Shown here piece by piece: positions 1-10,180 of a stretch of 22,240 nt of DNA; position 1 is the stretch's first letter; every line of letters starts with the position of its first letter. This stretch comes from a virus, in IMG/VR virus record IMGVR_UViG_3300028025_001972, positions 1-22,240 of that record; one strand, given 5' to 3'. The notes under the pieces are model-generated. The model made no database searches. It was not told where the DNA came from and saw nothing but the letters and a program-made list of their open reading frames with translations. The position numbers and the translations under genes are program-made.

Positions 1-1
1 G

Positions 2-136
2 TCTGCAGGACGGCGCAAGTCTTTCTGTGGTCGTATGTGTGGAATGAAGGCAAAGAATACTTCTAGCAAGACTGCTAAAGATCCGAACTCAAGAATTAAC
101 AAGTCACTTCGTGCTTGGGATTGTAGTTGCAAATGA
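2..136 (+). CDS. C-terminal part of a small cysteine-containing phage protein (DUF6321-like)
   Basis: The frame is open from the window edge and ends in TGA at 134-136, so only the last 44 residues are visible and the start lies upstream. The segment is basic and has cysteines in CGRMCGMK near its start and CSC at its end, around a conserved-looking KTAKDPNSRINKSLRAW stretch. I recognise this pattern from small proteins in aquatic tailed phages (DUF6321-type, function unknown), recalled from memory. The stop overlaps the start of the next gene as ATGA, which implies translational coupling. Its place just before fibre genes suggests a virion or morphogenesis role, but nothing in the sequence shows it. 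Confidence 0.6.
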   Translation, partial: SAGRRKSFCGRMCGMKAKNTSSKTAKDPNSRINKSLRAWDCSCK

Positions 137-294
137 AAAAGAAAGTAGCATTTTGGGATACAAAGAATCCTAAGAAAACATCAAAGGCGCTAACGCCTGC
201 ACAGAAGGCAGCAGCAAAGAAGCGTGCTCAAGCAGCAGGACGACCATATCCAAACTTGGTTGATAACGCAGCAGTATCACGCAAGAAGAAGTAG
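133..294 (+). CDS. Small basic hypothetical phage protein (53 aa)
   Basis: The ATG at 133 overlaps the previous stop (ATGA) and the frame runs 53 codons to TAG at 292. The protein is rich in Lys and Ala, with KKK at both ends and a central AAGRPYPNLVDN motif. That motif recurs in short proteins of aquatic phages, often beside or fused to the cysteine-containing segment encoded just upstream. No catalytic motif or membrane segment is visible. The high positive charge would suit binding to nucleic acid or an acidic virion partner, which is inference only. Function unknown. Confidence 0.6.
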   Translation: MKKKVAFWDTKNPKKTSKALTPAQKAAAKKRAQAAGRPYPNLVDNAAVSRKKK

Positions 295-305
295 AGGAGA
301 TATAG

Positions 306-586
306 GTGGCACTAGGACAATACGGTACAACGCTATTAGACGAACTTAATCGTCTTGCCAATGGTGGCACCTATCGAGCACCAGGTGAGATGGTAGATGA
401 AGCACTTGCTGCTCGCCAGTGGGCTGTCCAGCGTTCAGTAAGTACAAACTTAACAGACACAGTAGGAGTATTAAATGCGATTGCGGGGACGACTAGCGCT
501 AACCGCCTTGACTATAGCGGGGTATGTAATCTTATCGCTGGTACTTTTCAACTACCTGCAGCGCAAGCTCTCAGAGCGGTGTCATC

Positions 587-590
<4 letters not shown>
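306..590 (+). CDS. Hypothetical phage protein, probably structural (94 aa)
   Basis: GTG start at 306 follows a strong ribosome site (AGGAG near 295-299, inside the tail of the previous gene). The 94-residue product is a mixed-polarity soluble protein without signal or membrane segment. Its N-terminal half looks helical (LLDELNRLAN, MVDEALAARQWAVQ) and its end is Ala/Leu-rich (LPAAQALRAV). The stop shares bases with the TTG start of the next gene (TTGA), and the same overlap type recurs at the following junction, so three genes form a coupled set ending in the collagen-like fibre. I do not recognise a defined family; the location suggests a small virion or assembly protein. Confidence 0.6.
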
Positions 591-2394
<1,804 letters not shown>

Positions 2395-2403
2395 GGAAAC
2401 CAA

Positions 2404-2757
2404 ATGCCAACATACTCAAAGCAACTTCTTAGCGGTAGCACTAACGGCAAAGGCATTAAAGTTGCTGCAACCGCAACTGCTGGAACCCTTATTCATACCG
2501 CAGTATCTGGCACTTCATCACTAGATGAGGTGTGGCTTTATGCCCACAACACTTCAGCGAGTGCGGTAAAGCTCACTCTTGAATGGGGCGGTACAACTTC
2601 ACCTGATGATCTTATTGAGGTTAACATTCCTATTGATGGAACAGGTTTAGTTCTTGTTGCTCCTGGTATTCTTTTGCAAAACGGCCTCGTTGTTCGAGCA
2701 TTTGCAGGAACTGCTAACGTCATTAACATTTTTGGCTACGTGAATCGAATCGTATAA
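2404..2757 (+). CDS. Small beta-rich virion protein (117 aa)
   Basis: ATG at 2404 follows an AAGGAAAC ribosome site just after the fibre stop. The 117-residue product is beta-rich and soluble, with a central DEVWLYAHNTSASAVKLTLEW stretch and a VNIFGYVNRIV end. This arrangement is frequent in small phage proteins annotated as head-fibre, neck or decoration components. The next ATG starts directly after its TAA. No enzymatic motif is seen. A structural role in or near the fibre assembly is inferred from position between a collagen-like fibre and two adhesin-like proteins. Confidence 0.6.
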   Translation: MPTYSKQLLSGSTNGKGIKVAATATAGTLIHTAVSGTSSLDEVWLYAHNTSASAVKLTLEWGGTTSPDDLIEVNIPIDGTGLVLVAPGILLQNGLVVRAFAGTANVINIFGYVNRIV

Positions 2758-3705
2758 ATGAGCAGATACGGACAGCGTACAAGGCTGACACAGGCTGCAA
2801 CAACGGTTAATCAGGTTGGCACTTGGTTTGGTATTGCTTATCCTGCTGGCGCAACAAGCCCAACATCAGTTGATTACTTGGTTCTTGCTGGTGGCGGTGG
2901 TGGTTGTTATGGTGGTGGTGGTGCTGGAGGATTACGTTCAACTGTTACGGCAACTGGTGGTGGTGGCAGTTTAGAAACCGCGCTTGCAGTTTCTGCTGGA
3001 TCAACTTACACAGTAACCGTTGGTGGTGGTGGCGTAGCAGGAACAAACACTAGTTTTGGTAGCTCAACCAATGGCGTGAACTCAGTATTTTCTTCAATTA
3101 CTTCTACTGGCGGCGGTAGAGGTGGAATCTTTGGAAACCCTGGAGTTTCAGGAAACTCTGGTGGTTCAGGCGGTGGTGGTGGTGGTACTGATGTTGGCCC
3201 TGCAGGTGGTGGTGGTGCAGCATCTCCATCAGGTCAAGGATTTGGCGGTGGTACTGGTTCAATTCTGTCCACTTTCAACGGCGGCGGTGGCGGTGGCGGT
3301 GCTGGTGTTGCGGGTGGCAATGCTGGAGTAAATACGAACGGCGGTCAGGGTGGAAATGGTGTAGCAACCACGATCACTGGAACATCAGTCACGCGTGGTG
3401 GTGGTGGTTCAGGTGGCGGTTCATTAACCACAACTGGCGGTACAGGTGGTGGTGGAACTGGCGCTGGATCAAGTGCCAATGGAACTGCTGCAACCGTAAA
3501 CACGGGTGGCGGTGGTGGCGGTGGTGGAAACCAAGTTGGCGGTACCTTAGGTGGCGCAGGTGGTTCAGGTCTTGTAGTTATTCGATACCCAAACACATTT
3601 TTGGATTTATCATCAATCGCAGTTGGTTTAACATATACATTTGCAAACACAGGCGGTTTCAAGATTTACACATTTACTGCAGGAACAGGAACGGTGACAA
3701 TCTAA
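2758..3705 (+). CDS. Glycine-rich adhesin-like protein, copy 1 (315 aa)
   Basis: ATG follows the previous stop without a gap. The first 40 or so residues form a short N-terminal module. A VDYLVLAGGGGG entry strand then leads to a long glycine-rich region (about residues 45-270) with polyglycine runs of 4-8 residues separated by short Ser/Thr/Asn segments. The end is beta-rich (GLVVIRY, GLTYTF, KIYTFTAGTGTVTI). Polyglycine sandwiches of this type are known from receptor-binding adhesins of T-even-like phages (gp38) and from glycine-rich fibre-tip domains in many tailed phages. The likely role is host receptor binding. The next gene is a paralogue sharing the C-terminal block. Confidence 0.75.
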   Translation: MSRYGQRTRLTQAATTVNQVGTWFGIAYPAGATSPTSVDYLVLAGGGGGCYGGGGAGGLRSTVTATGGGGSLETALAVSAGSTYTVTVGGGGVAGTNTSFGSSTNGVNSVFSSITSTGGGRGGIFGNPGVSGNSGGSGGGGGGTDVGPAGGGGAASPSGQGFGGGTGSILSTFNGGGGGGGAGVAGGNAGVNTNGGQGGNGVATTITGTSVTRGGGGSGGGSLTTTGGTGGGGTGAGSSANGTAATVNTGGGGGGGGNQVGGTLGGAGGSGLVVIRYPNTFLDLSSIAVGLTYTFANTGGFKIYTFTAGTGTVTI

Positions 3706-4731
3706 ATGACACGATCACGCGATGTTGCATCAGGCATTATTATTGGCACAACTGCCAACAGGCCGACAGGGTTCACAGGTCAGCTCTACTTTGACACAAC
3801 AGTAGACACATTGCTTGAAAAAACCTCAACTGGTTGGCTATCGTTTATTACACAACTTCCATCTTTTGATCTTTTAGTGGTCGCTGGTGGTGGCTCAGGT
3901 TCTTACGGTAGTTATGCAGGTGGCGCTGGTGGCGCTGGCGGATATTTAGAATACGCAGATCAAAGCCTAACTGTAGGCAATACATTTAACGTTACAGTGG
4001 GAGCTGGTGCAGCAGCATCTGGTCTTGCAGCTATTGGAAACAATGGAGTTAACTCCAGTTTCTCTACTCTTACCGCTTCCGTTGGTGGTGGTGGTGGCGG
4101 TGGTGGTGCTTCTGCTTCTGCAAATCCTGGACGGGTTGGCGGCTCTGGCGGTGGTGGAGCTTCAAATGATACATCTGCTGGTGGCGTAACTGTTGGTGGT
4201 GCAGGAACAAGCGGGCAGGGTTTCGCTGGTGGTGGCAATGGTAACTTCACGGCGTCTCCTTTCCCTTCTGGTGGCGGTGGTGGTGCAGGTGCAATAGGTC
4301 AAACTGCACCTAATTCAACAACCGGTGGTGCAGGTGGAATTGGTAAATTTACAACTCTTTCAAACAACATTGGAGCAAATGCAGCTGCTGGTGTTTTATC
4401 GGGTGGTAATTACTATTTTGCAGGCGGTGGCGGTGGTACTTGTTTTGCTGGTGGTGGATCTGCTGCTGGTGGATTAGGTGGCGGCGGTGCGGGTGGTTTA
4501 TCAAGTTCTACTGTTGGAGTATCTGGAACCGCAAACACAGGCGGTGGTGGCGGTGGTGGATCAAGCAACACATCTGGTGGTGCTGGCGGTTCTGGAATCG
4601 TTGTAATGCGCTACTTAGATAGATTCGCTGATATCACTACAATCGCAGCTGGTTTAACCTATACGCGTTATCAAACAGGTGGCTATAAATACTATAAATT
4701 CACAAGTGGAACAGGAAACATAACAATATAA
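3706..4731 (+). CDS. Glycine-rich adhesin-like protein, copy 2 (341 aa)
   Basis: ATG starts directly after the stop of copy 1. The N-terminal module (about residues 1-55) differs from copy 1. It carries a TANRPTGFTGQLYFDT motif of the kind found where phage fibre proteins begin a short beta module. A polyglycine region follows (about 60-290). The final block (SGIVVMRY, GLTYTRYQTGGYKYYKFTSG) aligns by eye with the end of copy 1. The pair therefore looks like a duplication in which the tip and C-terminal block were kept while the attachment module diverged. Its stop overlaps the next start (TAATG). Probable receptor-binding protein. Confidence 0.75.
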   Translation: MTRSRDVASGIIIGTTANRPTGFTGQLYFDTTVDTLLEKTSTGWLSFITQLPSFDLLVVAGGGSGSYGSYAGGAGGAGGYLEYADQSLTVGNTFNVTVGAGAAASGLAAIGNNGVNSSFSTLTASVGGGGGGGGASASANPGRVGGSGGGGASNDTSAGGVTVGGAGTSGQGFAGGGNGNFTASPFPSGGGGGAGAIGQTAPNSTTGGAGGIGKFTTLSNNIGANAAAGVLSGGNYYFAGGGGGTCFAGGGSAAGGLGGGGAGGLSSSTVGVSGTANTGGGGGGGSSNTSGGAGGSGIVVMRYLDRFADITTIAAGLTYTRYQTGGYKYYKFTSGTGNITI

Positions 4732-5090
4732 TGGCACACTACGCATTTTTAGATGAGAACAACATTGTCACTGAAGTAATCCCAGGACGCAATGAAGATG
4801 AAGTTGTTGACGGCATTTCCGATTGGGAAAAATGGTACGGAGACTTTCGTGGACAGGTGTGCAAGCGCACCAGCTACAACAATAACTACCGCAAGAATTA
4901 TGCAGGACTTGGGTATTACTTTGATGAGGCACGCGATGCTTTTATTGCACCAAAGCCTTTTGACTCTTGGGTACTCGATGAGGAAACCTGCCGTTGGCAG
5001 GCACCTACTCCATACCCTACAGATGGCTTAATGTACTACTGGGTTGAAGATGATCTAAATTGGCAGGCAGTAATTAATCCTATAGCGTAG
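4731..5090 (+). CDS. Aquatic-phage hypothetical protein linked to fibres (119 aa)
   Basis: The ATG at 4731 shares a base with the previous stop. The protein opens with AHYAFLDENNIVTEVIPG and has central YNNNYRKNYAGLGYYFD and FIAPKPFDSWVLDEETCRWQ stretches. That order of motifs is characteristic of a family I know from many marine and freshwater tailed phages, usually beside tail fibre genes and of unknown function. It is rich in aromatic residues (Trp, Tyr), which would suit sugar or surface binding. No membrane segment or catalytic signature is visible. It ends 19 bases before the glycosyltransferase start, where a promoter-like sequence lies. Confidence 0.65.
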   Translation: MAHYAFLDENNIVTEVIPGRNEDEVVDGISDWEKWYGDFRGQVCKRTSYNNNYRKNYAGLGYYFDEARDAFIAPKPFDSWVLDEETCRWQAPTPYPTDGLMYYWVEDDLNWQAVINPIA

Positions 5091-5093
5091 ATC

Positions 5094-5102
5094 TGTTATA
5101 CT
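5094..5102 (+). promoter_or_regulatory. Extended -10 promoter positioned for a leaderless glycosyltransferase mRNA
   Basis: TGTTATACT matches the extended -10 consensus TGnTATAAT with one change. It ends 7 bases before the ATG at 5110, so the expected transcription start falls on or next to the A of the start codon. No Shine-Dalgarno sequence precedes that ATG. No good -35 is seen at the usual distance, as expected for an extended -10. The same arrangement occurs at 12291-12306. Confidence 0.5.
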
Positions 5103-5109
5103 GTCAAGT

Positions 5110-6171
5110 ATGAGATTTCACGTAATAAGTCTGCCACATACCCAAACAACTAAAGATTATGTCAACTGCGCTTATACTGAAAAGGTAAGACGCTTTTGTA
5201 TAATGATGAAGAACCTAGGCCATACGGTCTATCTTTATGCCGGAGAAGATAACGAAGCACCCTGCGATGAGTTAATCACCTGCATTACTAAAGAACAGCA
5301 AGACGAAGCACTCGATGGTAAGCACTACACAGAAGCTGCCTTTGATAACTCGCTACCTCACTGGCAGATCTTTAATAGTAACGCGATCATTCAACTGAAA
5401 AAGCGCCTACAGAAGAAAGACTTTATCTGTCTTATCGGTGGCTATTCACAGAAGCCTATTGCAGATGCTTACCCAGAGTATATGAGTGTAGAGTTCGGCG
5501 TTGGTTATGGCGGAGTATTCAGCCAGTACAAAGTCTTTGAGTCTTACGCTTGGATGCACAGCATCTATGCTGCTTTCAAGAACCCTACTATGGTAGATGG
5601 TAACTTCTATGATGCGGTAATACCTGGTTACTTAGAACCAGAGATGTTCCCGTTGCAAGAGAAGAAGGAAGATTACTACCTATATGTAGGACGTATGGTA
5701 GATCGTAAAGGTTTAGTTGTAGCACAACACGTCTGCAAAGAACTAGGCGTTAAGTTGATTATGGCAGGACCAGGCAATAACCCAAAGATTGAATATGGTG
5801 AATGGGTAGGACCTGTTGGTCCAGAAGAACGAGCAAAGTTAATGGGCGGTGCTATTGCCCTATTTGCTCCAACGCTTTACATAGAACCTTTCGGTAATGT
5901 GGTGATCGAGGCGCAAGCCTGCGGAACTCCAACCATTACTACAGACTGGGGAGCCTTTACTGAGACTAACCCAAATGGAGTTACTGGATACCGTTGCAGA
6001 AATGCAATGGAGTTTGCAGTAGCAACAGAATGGGTCAAGGACTTAGACCCAGTAGCAATACATAAGAGAGCAGTAGCGTTGTATTCATTAGATGCTATTG
6101 CACCACAATACGAGCAATACTTTGCAAGACTGCTAACTCTATGGGGAGATGGCTGGTATGAGAGGAAATAA
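5110..6171 (+). CDS. GT-B fold glycosyltransferase, family 4-like (353 aa)
   Basis: The C-terminal half has the hallmarks of group 1/family 4 glycosyltransferases: a LYVGRMVDRKG strand-loop at about residues 190-202, a hydrophobic KLIMAGPG strand at about 217-224, and the E-x7-E motif EPFGNVVIE at about 259-267. The latter is followed by AQACGTPTITTDWGAFTE, where nucleotide-sugar donor contacts are usually made. The N-terminal half, the acceptor domain, is more divergent. The expected reaction is transfer of an activated sugar to phage DNA, a virion protein or a host surface molecule; the substrate cannot be read from sequence. The gene sits among fibre genes but has its own apparent promoter, so it could be expressed outside late transcription. 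Its stop overlaps the next ATG. Confidence 0.85.
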   Translation: MRFHVISLPHTQTTKDYVNCAYTEKVRRFCIMMKNLGHTVYLYAGEDNEAPCDELITCITKEQQDEALDGKHYTEAAFDNSLPHWQIFNSNAIIQLKKRLQKKDFICLIGGYSQKPIADAYPEYMSVEFGVGYGGVFSQYKVFESYAWMHSIYAAFKNPTMVDGNFYDAVIPGYLEPEMFPLQEKKEDYYLYVGRMVDRKGLVVAQHVCKELGVKLIMAGPGNNPKIEYGEWVGPVGPEERAKLMGGAIALFAPTLYIEPFGNVVIEAQACGTPTITTDWGAFTETNPNGVTGYRCRNAMEFAVATEWVKDLDPVAIHKRAVALYSLDAIAPQYEQYFARLLTLWGDGWYERK

Positions 6172-7067
6172 TGCCAACACTGAATGAAATGGTTGATGAG
6201 GTTCGCTCATCTTTAGCAGGCTACACCCTGCGTCAAGATAGAATCTCGTATCTAACATCAGCAATCAACACGACAGATCTTGCTCTAAGCATTGGTTCAT
6301 CTGCCAACCTTGCCAAAGGTGTCATTGAAGTTGACGATGAACTTATCTGGATTGATAACTTTAGCCAAACAAACAGCGTACTTAATGCAGCTCCAGGTTT
6401 TGGTCGTGGGTATCAGGGAACGACTGCTTCCCCTCACGCACAGTATGCACAAGTAACCCTTAGCCCAACCTTTCCTCGATTGATGATTAAGAAGGCTATC
6501 AACGATGTAATCAATAGCCTCTATCCTAAGCTCTGGTCAGTTGCTTCAACTACCTTTACCTTTAACGCAAGCCAGACAACCTACCCATTGCCTGATGATG
6601 TGGAATCAATCCTGTATATGTCTTGGCAGACAACCGGTTCAAGCCTTGAATGGCTACCTATCAACCGTTGGCGTGCAGACCCAATGGCTAACATTGCAAC
6701 ATTTAATACGACAAACACAGTAAATATCTACGAGAACATCCAGCCTGGTAGAACAGTACAGGTTTACTACACAACTACTCCTAATACTTTGGATAGCAAT
6801 ACAGATGATTACGCTGATGTGACAGGGTTACCTGGATCATCTGTTGAAGTAGTAATCCTAGGAGCCTGCTACAAGTTGCTATCTTATGTAGATTCTGGAC
6901 GTATCAACCTAAGCTCAGCAGAGGCTGATCTCAACGACACCAAGATACCAAGCACAGCAGGTGTTGCTTCATCTCGTTATATCTATGCTCTATACCAACA
7001 AAGACTTAATGACGAAGCTCTTAAACTTCAAGACAAGTACCCAATCCGAATCCACTACACAAAGTAA
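6171..7067 (+). CDS. Tail or head-tail adaptor-like structural protein (298 aa)
   Basis: The ATG at 6171 overlaps the previous stop (TAATG). A VIEVDDELIWIDNF segment at about residues 50-65 leads into GFGRGYQGTTASPHA, a module that also appears in the next gene's product. The middle contains LMIKKAINDVINSLYPKLW, a helix typical of phage adaptor or connector proteins. The end is helical (AEADLND, ALYQQRLNDEALKLQDKYP), as in proteins that stack at the head-tail or tail-baseplate junction. No enzyme motif is seen. The family name is uncertain; a structural connector or tail protein is the best reading. Confidence 0.6.
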   Translation: MPTLNEMVDEVRSSLAGYTLRQDRISYLTSAINTTDLALSIGSSANLAKGVIEVDDELIWIDNFSQTNSVLNAAPGFGRGYQGTTASPHAQYAQVTLSPTFPRLMIKKAINDVINSLYPKLWSVASTTFTFNASQTTYPLPDDVESILYMSWQTTGSSLEWLPINRWRADPMANIATFNTTNTVNIYENIQPGRTVQVYYTTTPNTLDSNTDDYADVTGLPGSSVEVVILGACYKLLSYVDSGRINLSSAEADLNDTKIPSTAGVASSRYIYALYQQRLNDEALKLQDKYPIRIHYTK

Positions 7068-7076
7068 GGCAGATAA

Positions 7077-8003
7077 ATGACTAAAGAATATTCAAGTATT
7101 AGCGTTCAGACAACGCTCAATAGCGGTATAAATACTACTGCTACTACTATGGTTCTTCCATCAATCGCTGCTGCTACAGCTTTGTTGGGTGGAGTTTCAC
7201 TTGCTCCTGGCAACATAGATACCTTTACTGTTGCGATAGATGTAGATACTATCAATGAGGAAATTGTTTATGTAACAAACGTATCTGGTGACACTCTCAC
7301 CATCAGCCGAGGTCAAGCAGGAACAGGAACTCCTGGAGTATCTGGTATTGCTCACAGCGCTGGTGCATCAGTTAAGCACGTACTTACATCAGATGATCTT
7401 AACTTCTTTAAGACTGCGGTTCAGCCAGATACCTTGACTGCTAAGGGTGATATCTATGCAGCATCTGCTCCTGGAGTAGTAGGGCGAGTAGCTGTAGGAA
7501 CTAACGGTCAAGTATTGACTGCAGATAGTTCACAGACTAGAGGGTTAGCTTGGACTACGGTTTCATCAACTCCTCGTATTGCTCAAGTAGTAACCTCAAC
7601 TACAAGTAGTGCTACAAGTTCAGCCTCTGCTGGTTGGGTTGATATTACTGGATTATCTGTAACTATTACACCAACATCAGCAACTAGTAAAATTCTTATT
7701 GTCTCATCTTTCGGAACAGTAGCATCAAGTGGAGGAAGCTCCAGTTACTTCACTGGTTGGATTCAATTACTTAAAGGGTCAACATCTTTGCAAAACGAAT
7801 TTGTAGGTGGCTACTACCCAAATGGAGGTGGCGTTAATACAGCAAGTTATGATGCTTATTCAATTCAATATATTGACTCACCTGCTACAACAAGTGCAAC
7901 AACCTATAAAATGCAAATGAATAATATATTTGCAGTTAATGCGTTTTCTGTAAACCCAACTACGCAACCAATTCAAATTTCAGCAATGGAGATCTTAATA
8001 TGA
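7077..8003 (+). CDS. Tail fibre protein with repeat-type shaft motif (308 aa)
   Basis: ATG at 7077 follows a short gap. Residues about 60-110 carry EEIVYVTNVSGDTLTISRGQ and a following GIAHSAGASVKHVLTSDDLNFF, related to the module in the preceding protein. About residues 120-160 hold the shaft motif TLTAKGDIYAASAPG-GRVAVGTNGQVLTADS, very frequent in phage tail fibres. The C-terminal half is Ser/Thr-rich and beta-stranded (SKILIVSSFG, WIQLLKGST) and ends in ISAMEILI, like fibre knob domains. The stop overlaps the start of an assembly-type partner gene. A second fibre or spike distinct from the collagen-like one is likely. Confidence 0.75.
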   Translation: MTKEYSSISVQTTLNSGINTTATTMVLPSIAAATALLGGVSLAPGNIDTFTVAIDVDTINEEIVYVTNVSGDTLTISRGQAGTGTPGVSGIAHSAGASVKHVLTSDDLNFFKTAVQPDTLTAKGDIYAASAPGVVGRVAVGTNGQVLTADSSQTRGLAWTTVSSTPRIAQVVTSTTSSATSSASAGWVDITGLSVTITPTSATSKILIVSSFGTVASSGGSSSYFTGWIQLLKGSTSLQNEFVGGYYPNGGGVNTASYDAYSIQYIDSPATTSATTYKMQMNNIFAVNAFSVNPTTQPIQISAMEILI

Positions 8004-8260
8004 AAAATTTTGAAGCAATTCGTTTAATGTACCCTGATGCAGCATTTTCTATGGTTGATGATGATCTCTCTACAATCGCTTGGCGCACTGAAGGAATTAC
8101 AACGCCTACTCAAGAAGAGGTTAATAGTGCTATTGCAGCAATAGAAGCAGAAGCAGCAGCAAAGGAAGCAGCCAAGGCTGCTGCCAAAGAATCTGCTCAG
8201 GCAAAGTTGACAGCACTTGGCCTATCAAGTGAAGAGATTGCAGCAATAACAAACAACTAA
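8000..8260 (+). CDS. Small fibre-associated protein, XkdW/assembly-chaperone-like (86 aa)
   Basis: The ATG at 8000 overlaps the fibre stop (ATGA). The N-terminus (about 1-40) is a compact AIRLMYPDAAFSMVDDDLSTIAWRT-type module. The rest is an Ala/Glu/Lys-rich helix (about 41-70) with coiled-coil character, ending in a short helical LTALGLSSEEIAAI tail. This combination is seen in small proteins encoded directly after fibre genes, some annotated XkdW-like or tail fibre assembly. By position it may chaperone or cap the fibre encoded just upstream. Evidence for chaperone activity is contextual only. Confidence 0.6.
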   Translation: MKNFEAIRLMYPDAAFSMVDDDLSTIAWRTEGITTPTQEEVNSAIAAIEAEAAAKEAAKAAAKESAQAKLTALGLSSEEIAAITNN

Positions 8261-8269
8261 GGAGTCACA

Positions 8270-10180
8270 GTGCCATACGGCGACGATATCACCGAGGGAA
8301 TACCCTATGTACTCTCCAACCCTGCAGGATCTACTGCCTATGTTCCAACTGGACCAGCCTACGAAGTAGCCTTTGCGGGACTACCATTCTTTCTTGCAGC
8401 ATCCGATGAGCAACCTTATCGTCGAGTAACAGCCCAGTATCGCAAGCAACAGATTGACCAAACGCGAGAGCCTGGTGAGCAGACGCTCACCGGTTGGTGG
8501 GTTAGATCTCAATCCTCGTTCCACTTAGGAGCGGGGATTAAGTATTTTGAGCCTATCCAAGAAGAGTCTCTACGCTTTCAGTATACAGAGTCTAAAGGAA
8601 TAGATGTCTGGACTAGAGGGCAAGCCACTCTACTCAACGATACTGCTTCATTTTATACAGGTGGTGCTCCTGCTCAAATGGTTGGCGTCAATGATGGCAC
8701 CAATGACTGCATTATTGTCAGTGATGGGTCATCGCTCAAAAAGATTACAACTGCTGGAACTGCAAGCACTTATACACAAACTGGTACAGCCTCTACTATC
8801 TACAGCCTGACAACTAACGGCAAGCAGTACTTCTTTGTTAACGGTTCAACAGTTCACAGAGGAAACATCTCTTCAACTACTAGCGATACTGAGATCTACG
8901 TAGCTCCTAGCACTACTCGTGCCACTATCCGCTATGTAAAGCAGCGTCTTATTGTTGCTATTGGCAGCGCTATCTACGAACTTAATGCTAACGCTAGTTC
9001 ATCTACATCCCTGCCTACTGCCCTATACACCCATCCTAACTCATCTTGGGTATGGTCAAGTATCTCTGAAGGACCACAGGCTATCTACATCTCAGGCTAT
9101 GATCCAAACGGAACCTCATCATCTGTCTATAAGATCAGCCTAGATGCTACAACTCCAAACGCTTTGGGTTTCCCAACGCTAGAGACACCTACCGTAATTA
9201 TTGATATGCCAAACGGTGAACGCATCAATGACTTTGATGTCTACCTTGGCACCTATGCAATCCTTGCAACCAGCCTAGGCTTTAGAGTTGGCGTTGCCGA
9301 TAACAATGGAGATGTCCAGTATGGACCGCTTCTCTTTAGAGATGCTGCCTGTACTGCTATCGCTTTCAGGGATAGCTTTGCTTATATTTCAACTTTGGTA
9401 GATGGTGAAGCAGGGCTAGTACGCACTGACTTGTCAACAACTGTTATCGCTAACGCTCTATATTTTCCTTGGGCTTGGGATCTAGTTGCTGCTGGAACCT
9501 CTACAACTGCATCTCAGGTTGCCTTCTTTGGCAACTCAGACCGAGCAGCATTTAGCACAGGTAATAATATATGGGCTGAATCTACAACCACTCTAGTATC
9601 AAGCGGGTACTTGCGTACCGGTTATATCCGATACAACACACTTGAAACCAAGATCTACAAACTGCTGCAAGCTCGTATTGATACAAGCAATGGTGGCATC
9701 AGTATCGAGTCTATTGATTCAAGAGATAACGCATACAACATTGGTTCATTCTCACAAGGAGCAACTGTTCCTGAGATCAACGTAAACTACCCAACTACTT
9801 CACAAGAGTATCTAGGATTTAAGTTTACTATACTTAGATCAAGCACTGACTCTTCCCAAGGACCTCTATTTACTGGATACCAGTTGAAGTCGCTTCCGGC
9901 AGTTCCACGTCAGCGCTTGATCCAATACCCAGTATTCTGCTATGACCACGAGAGCGATAAGTTCAGCAACGAAGTAGGGTTTGAAGGTTCTGCCTATCAG
10001 CGTATGTCTCAGCTTGAAGCCATTGAAAATGTTGGCGACACCATCCGCGTTCAAGACTTTAGAACTGGTGAAGAATACCTAGGCATCATCGAAGAGATGG
10101 ACTTCATCAACAAGACTCCAGAGGATAAGAGATTCTCTGGCTTTGGCGGCTCACTTCTAGTCACGATTCGGACGGTCTAA
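8270..10180 (+). CDS. Minor tail protein, beta-propeller-like (636 aa)
   Basis: GTG start at 8270 sits 7 bases after an AAGGAG ribosome site. Residues about 55-120 contain QIDQTREPGEQTLTGWW, SQSSFHLGAGIKYFEP and GIDVWTRGQATLL, a motif series I associate with minor tail proteins of actinobacterial siphophages. About residues 125-480 show repeated short beta segments, such as GTNDCIIVSDGSSLKKITT and KQYFFVNGSTVHRG, which look like propeller blades. The C-terminal part (about 480-636) is beta-rich with an FRTGEEYLGIIEEMDFI end. It is the longest gene here and the last of the tail set before lysis. The expected place is the distal tail or baseplate. Confidence 0.7.
   Translation: MPYGDDITEGIPYVLSNPAGSTAYVPTGPAYEVAFAGLPFFLAASDEQPYRRVTAQYRKQQIDQTREPGEQTLTGWWVRSQSSFHLGAGIKYFEPIQEESLRFQYTESKGIDVWTRGQATLLNDTASFYTGGAPAQMVGVNDGTNDCIIVSDGSSLKKITTAGTASTYTQTGTASTIYSLTTNGKQYFFVNGSTVHRGNISSTTSDTEIYVAPSTTRATIRYVKQRLIVAIGSAIYELNANASSSTSLPTALYTHPNSSWVWSSISEGPQAIYISGYDPNGTSSSVYKISLDATTPNALGFPTLETPTVIIDMPNGERINDFDVYLGTYAILATSLGFRVGVADNNGDVQYGPLLFRDAACTAIAFRDSFAYISTLVDGEAGLVRTDLSTTVIANALYFPWAWDLVAAGTSTTASQVAFFGNSDRAAFSTGNNIWAESTTTLVSSGYLRTGYIRYNTLETKIYKLLQARIDTSNGGISIESIDSRDNAYNIGSFSQGATVPEINVNYPTTSQEYLGFKFTILRSSTDSSQGPLFTGYQLKSLPAVPRQRLIQYPVFCYDHESDKFSNEVGFEGSAYQRMSQLEAIENVGDTIRVQDFRTGEEYLGIIEEMDFINKTPEDKRFSGFGGSLLVTIRTV

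Noticed and set aside
3345-4250. Pro-rich - strand frames over the polyglycine genes
   Set aside because: Antisense of GGT/GGC glycine codons gives Pro; no independent support.
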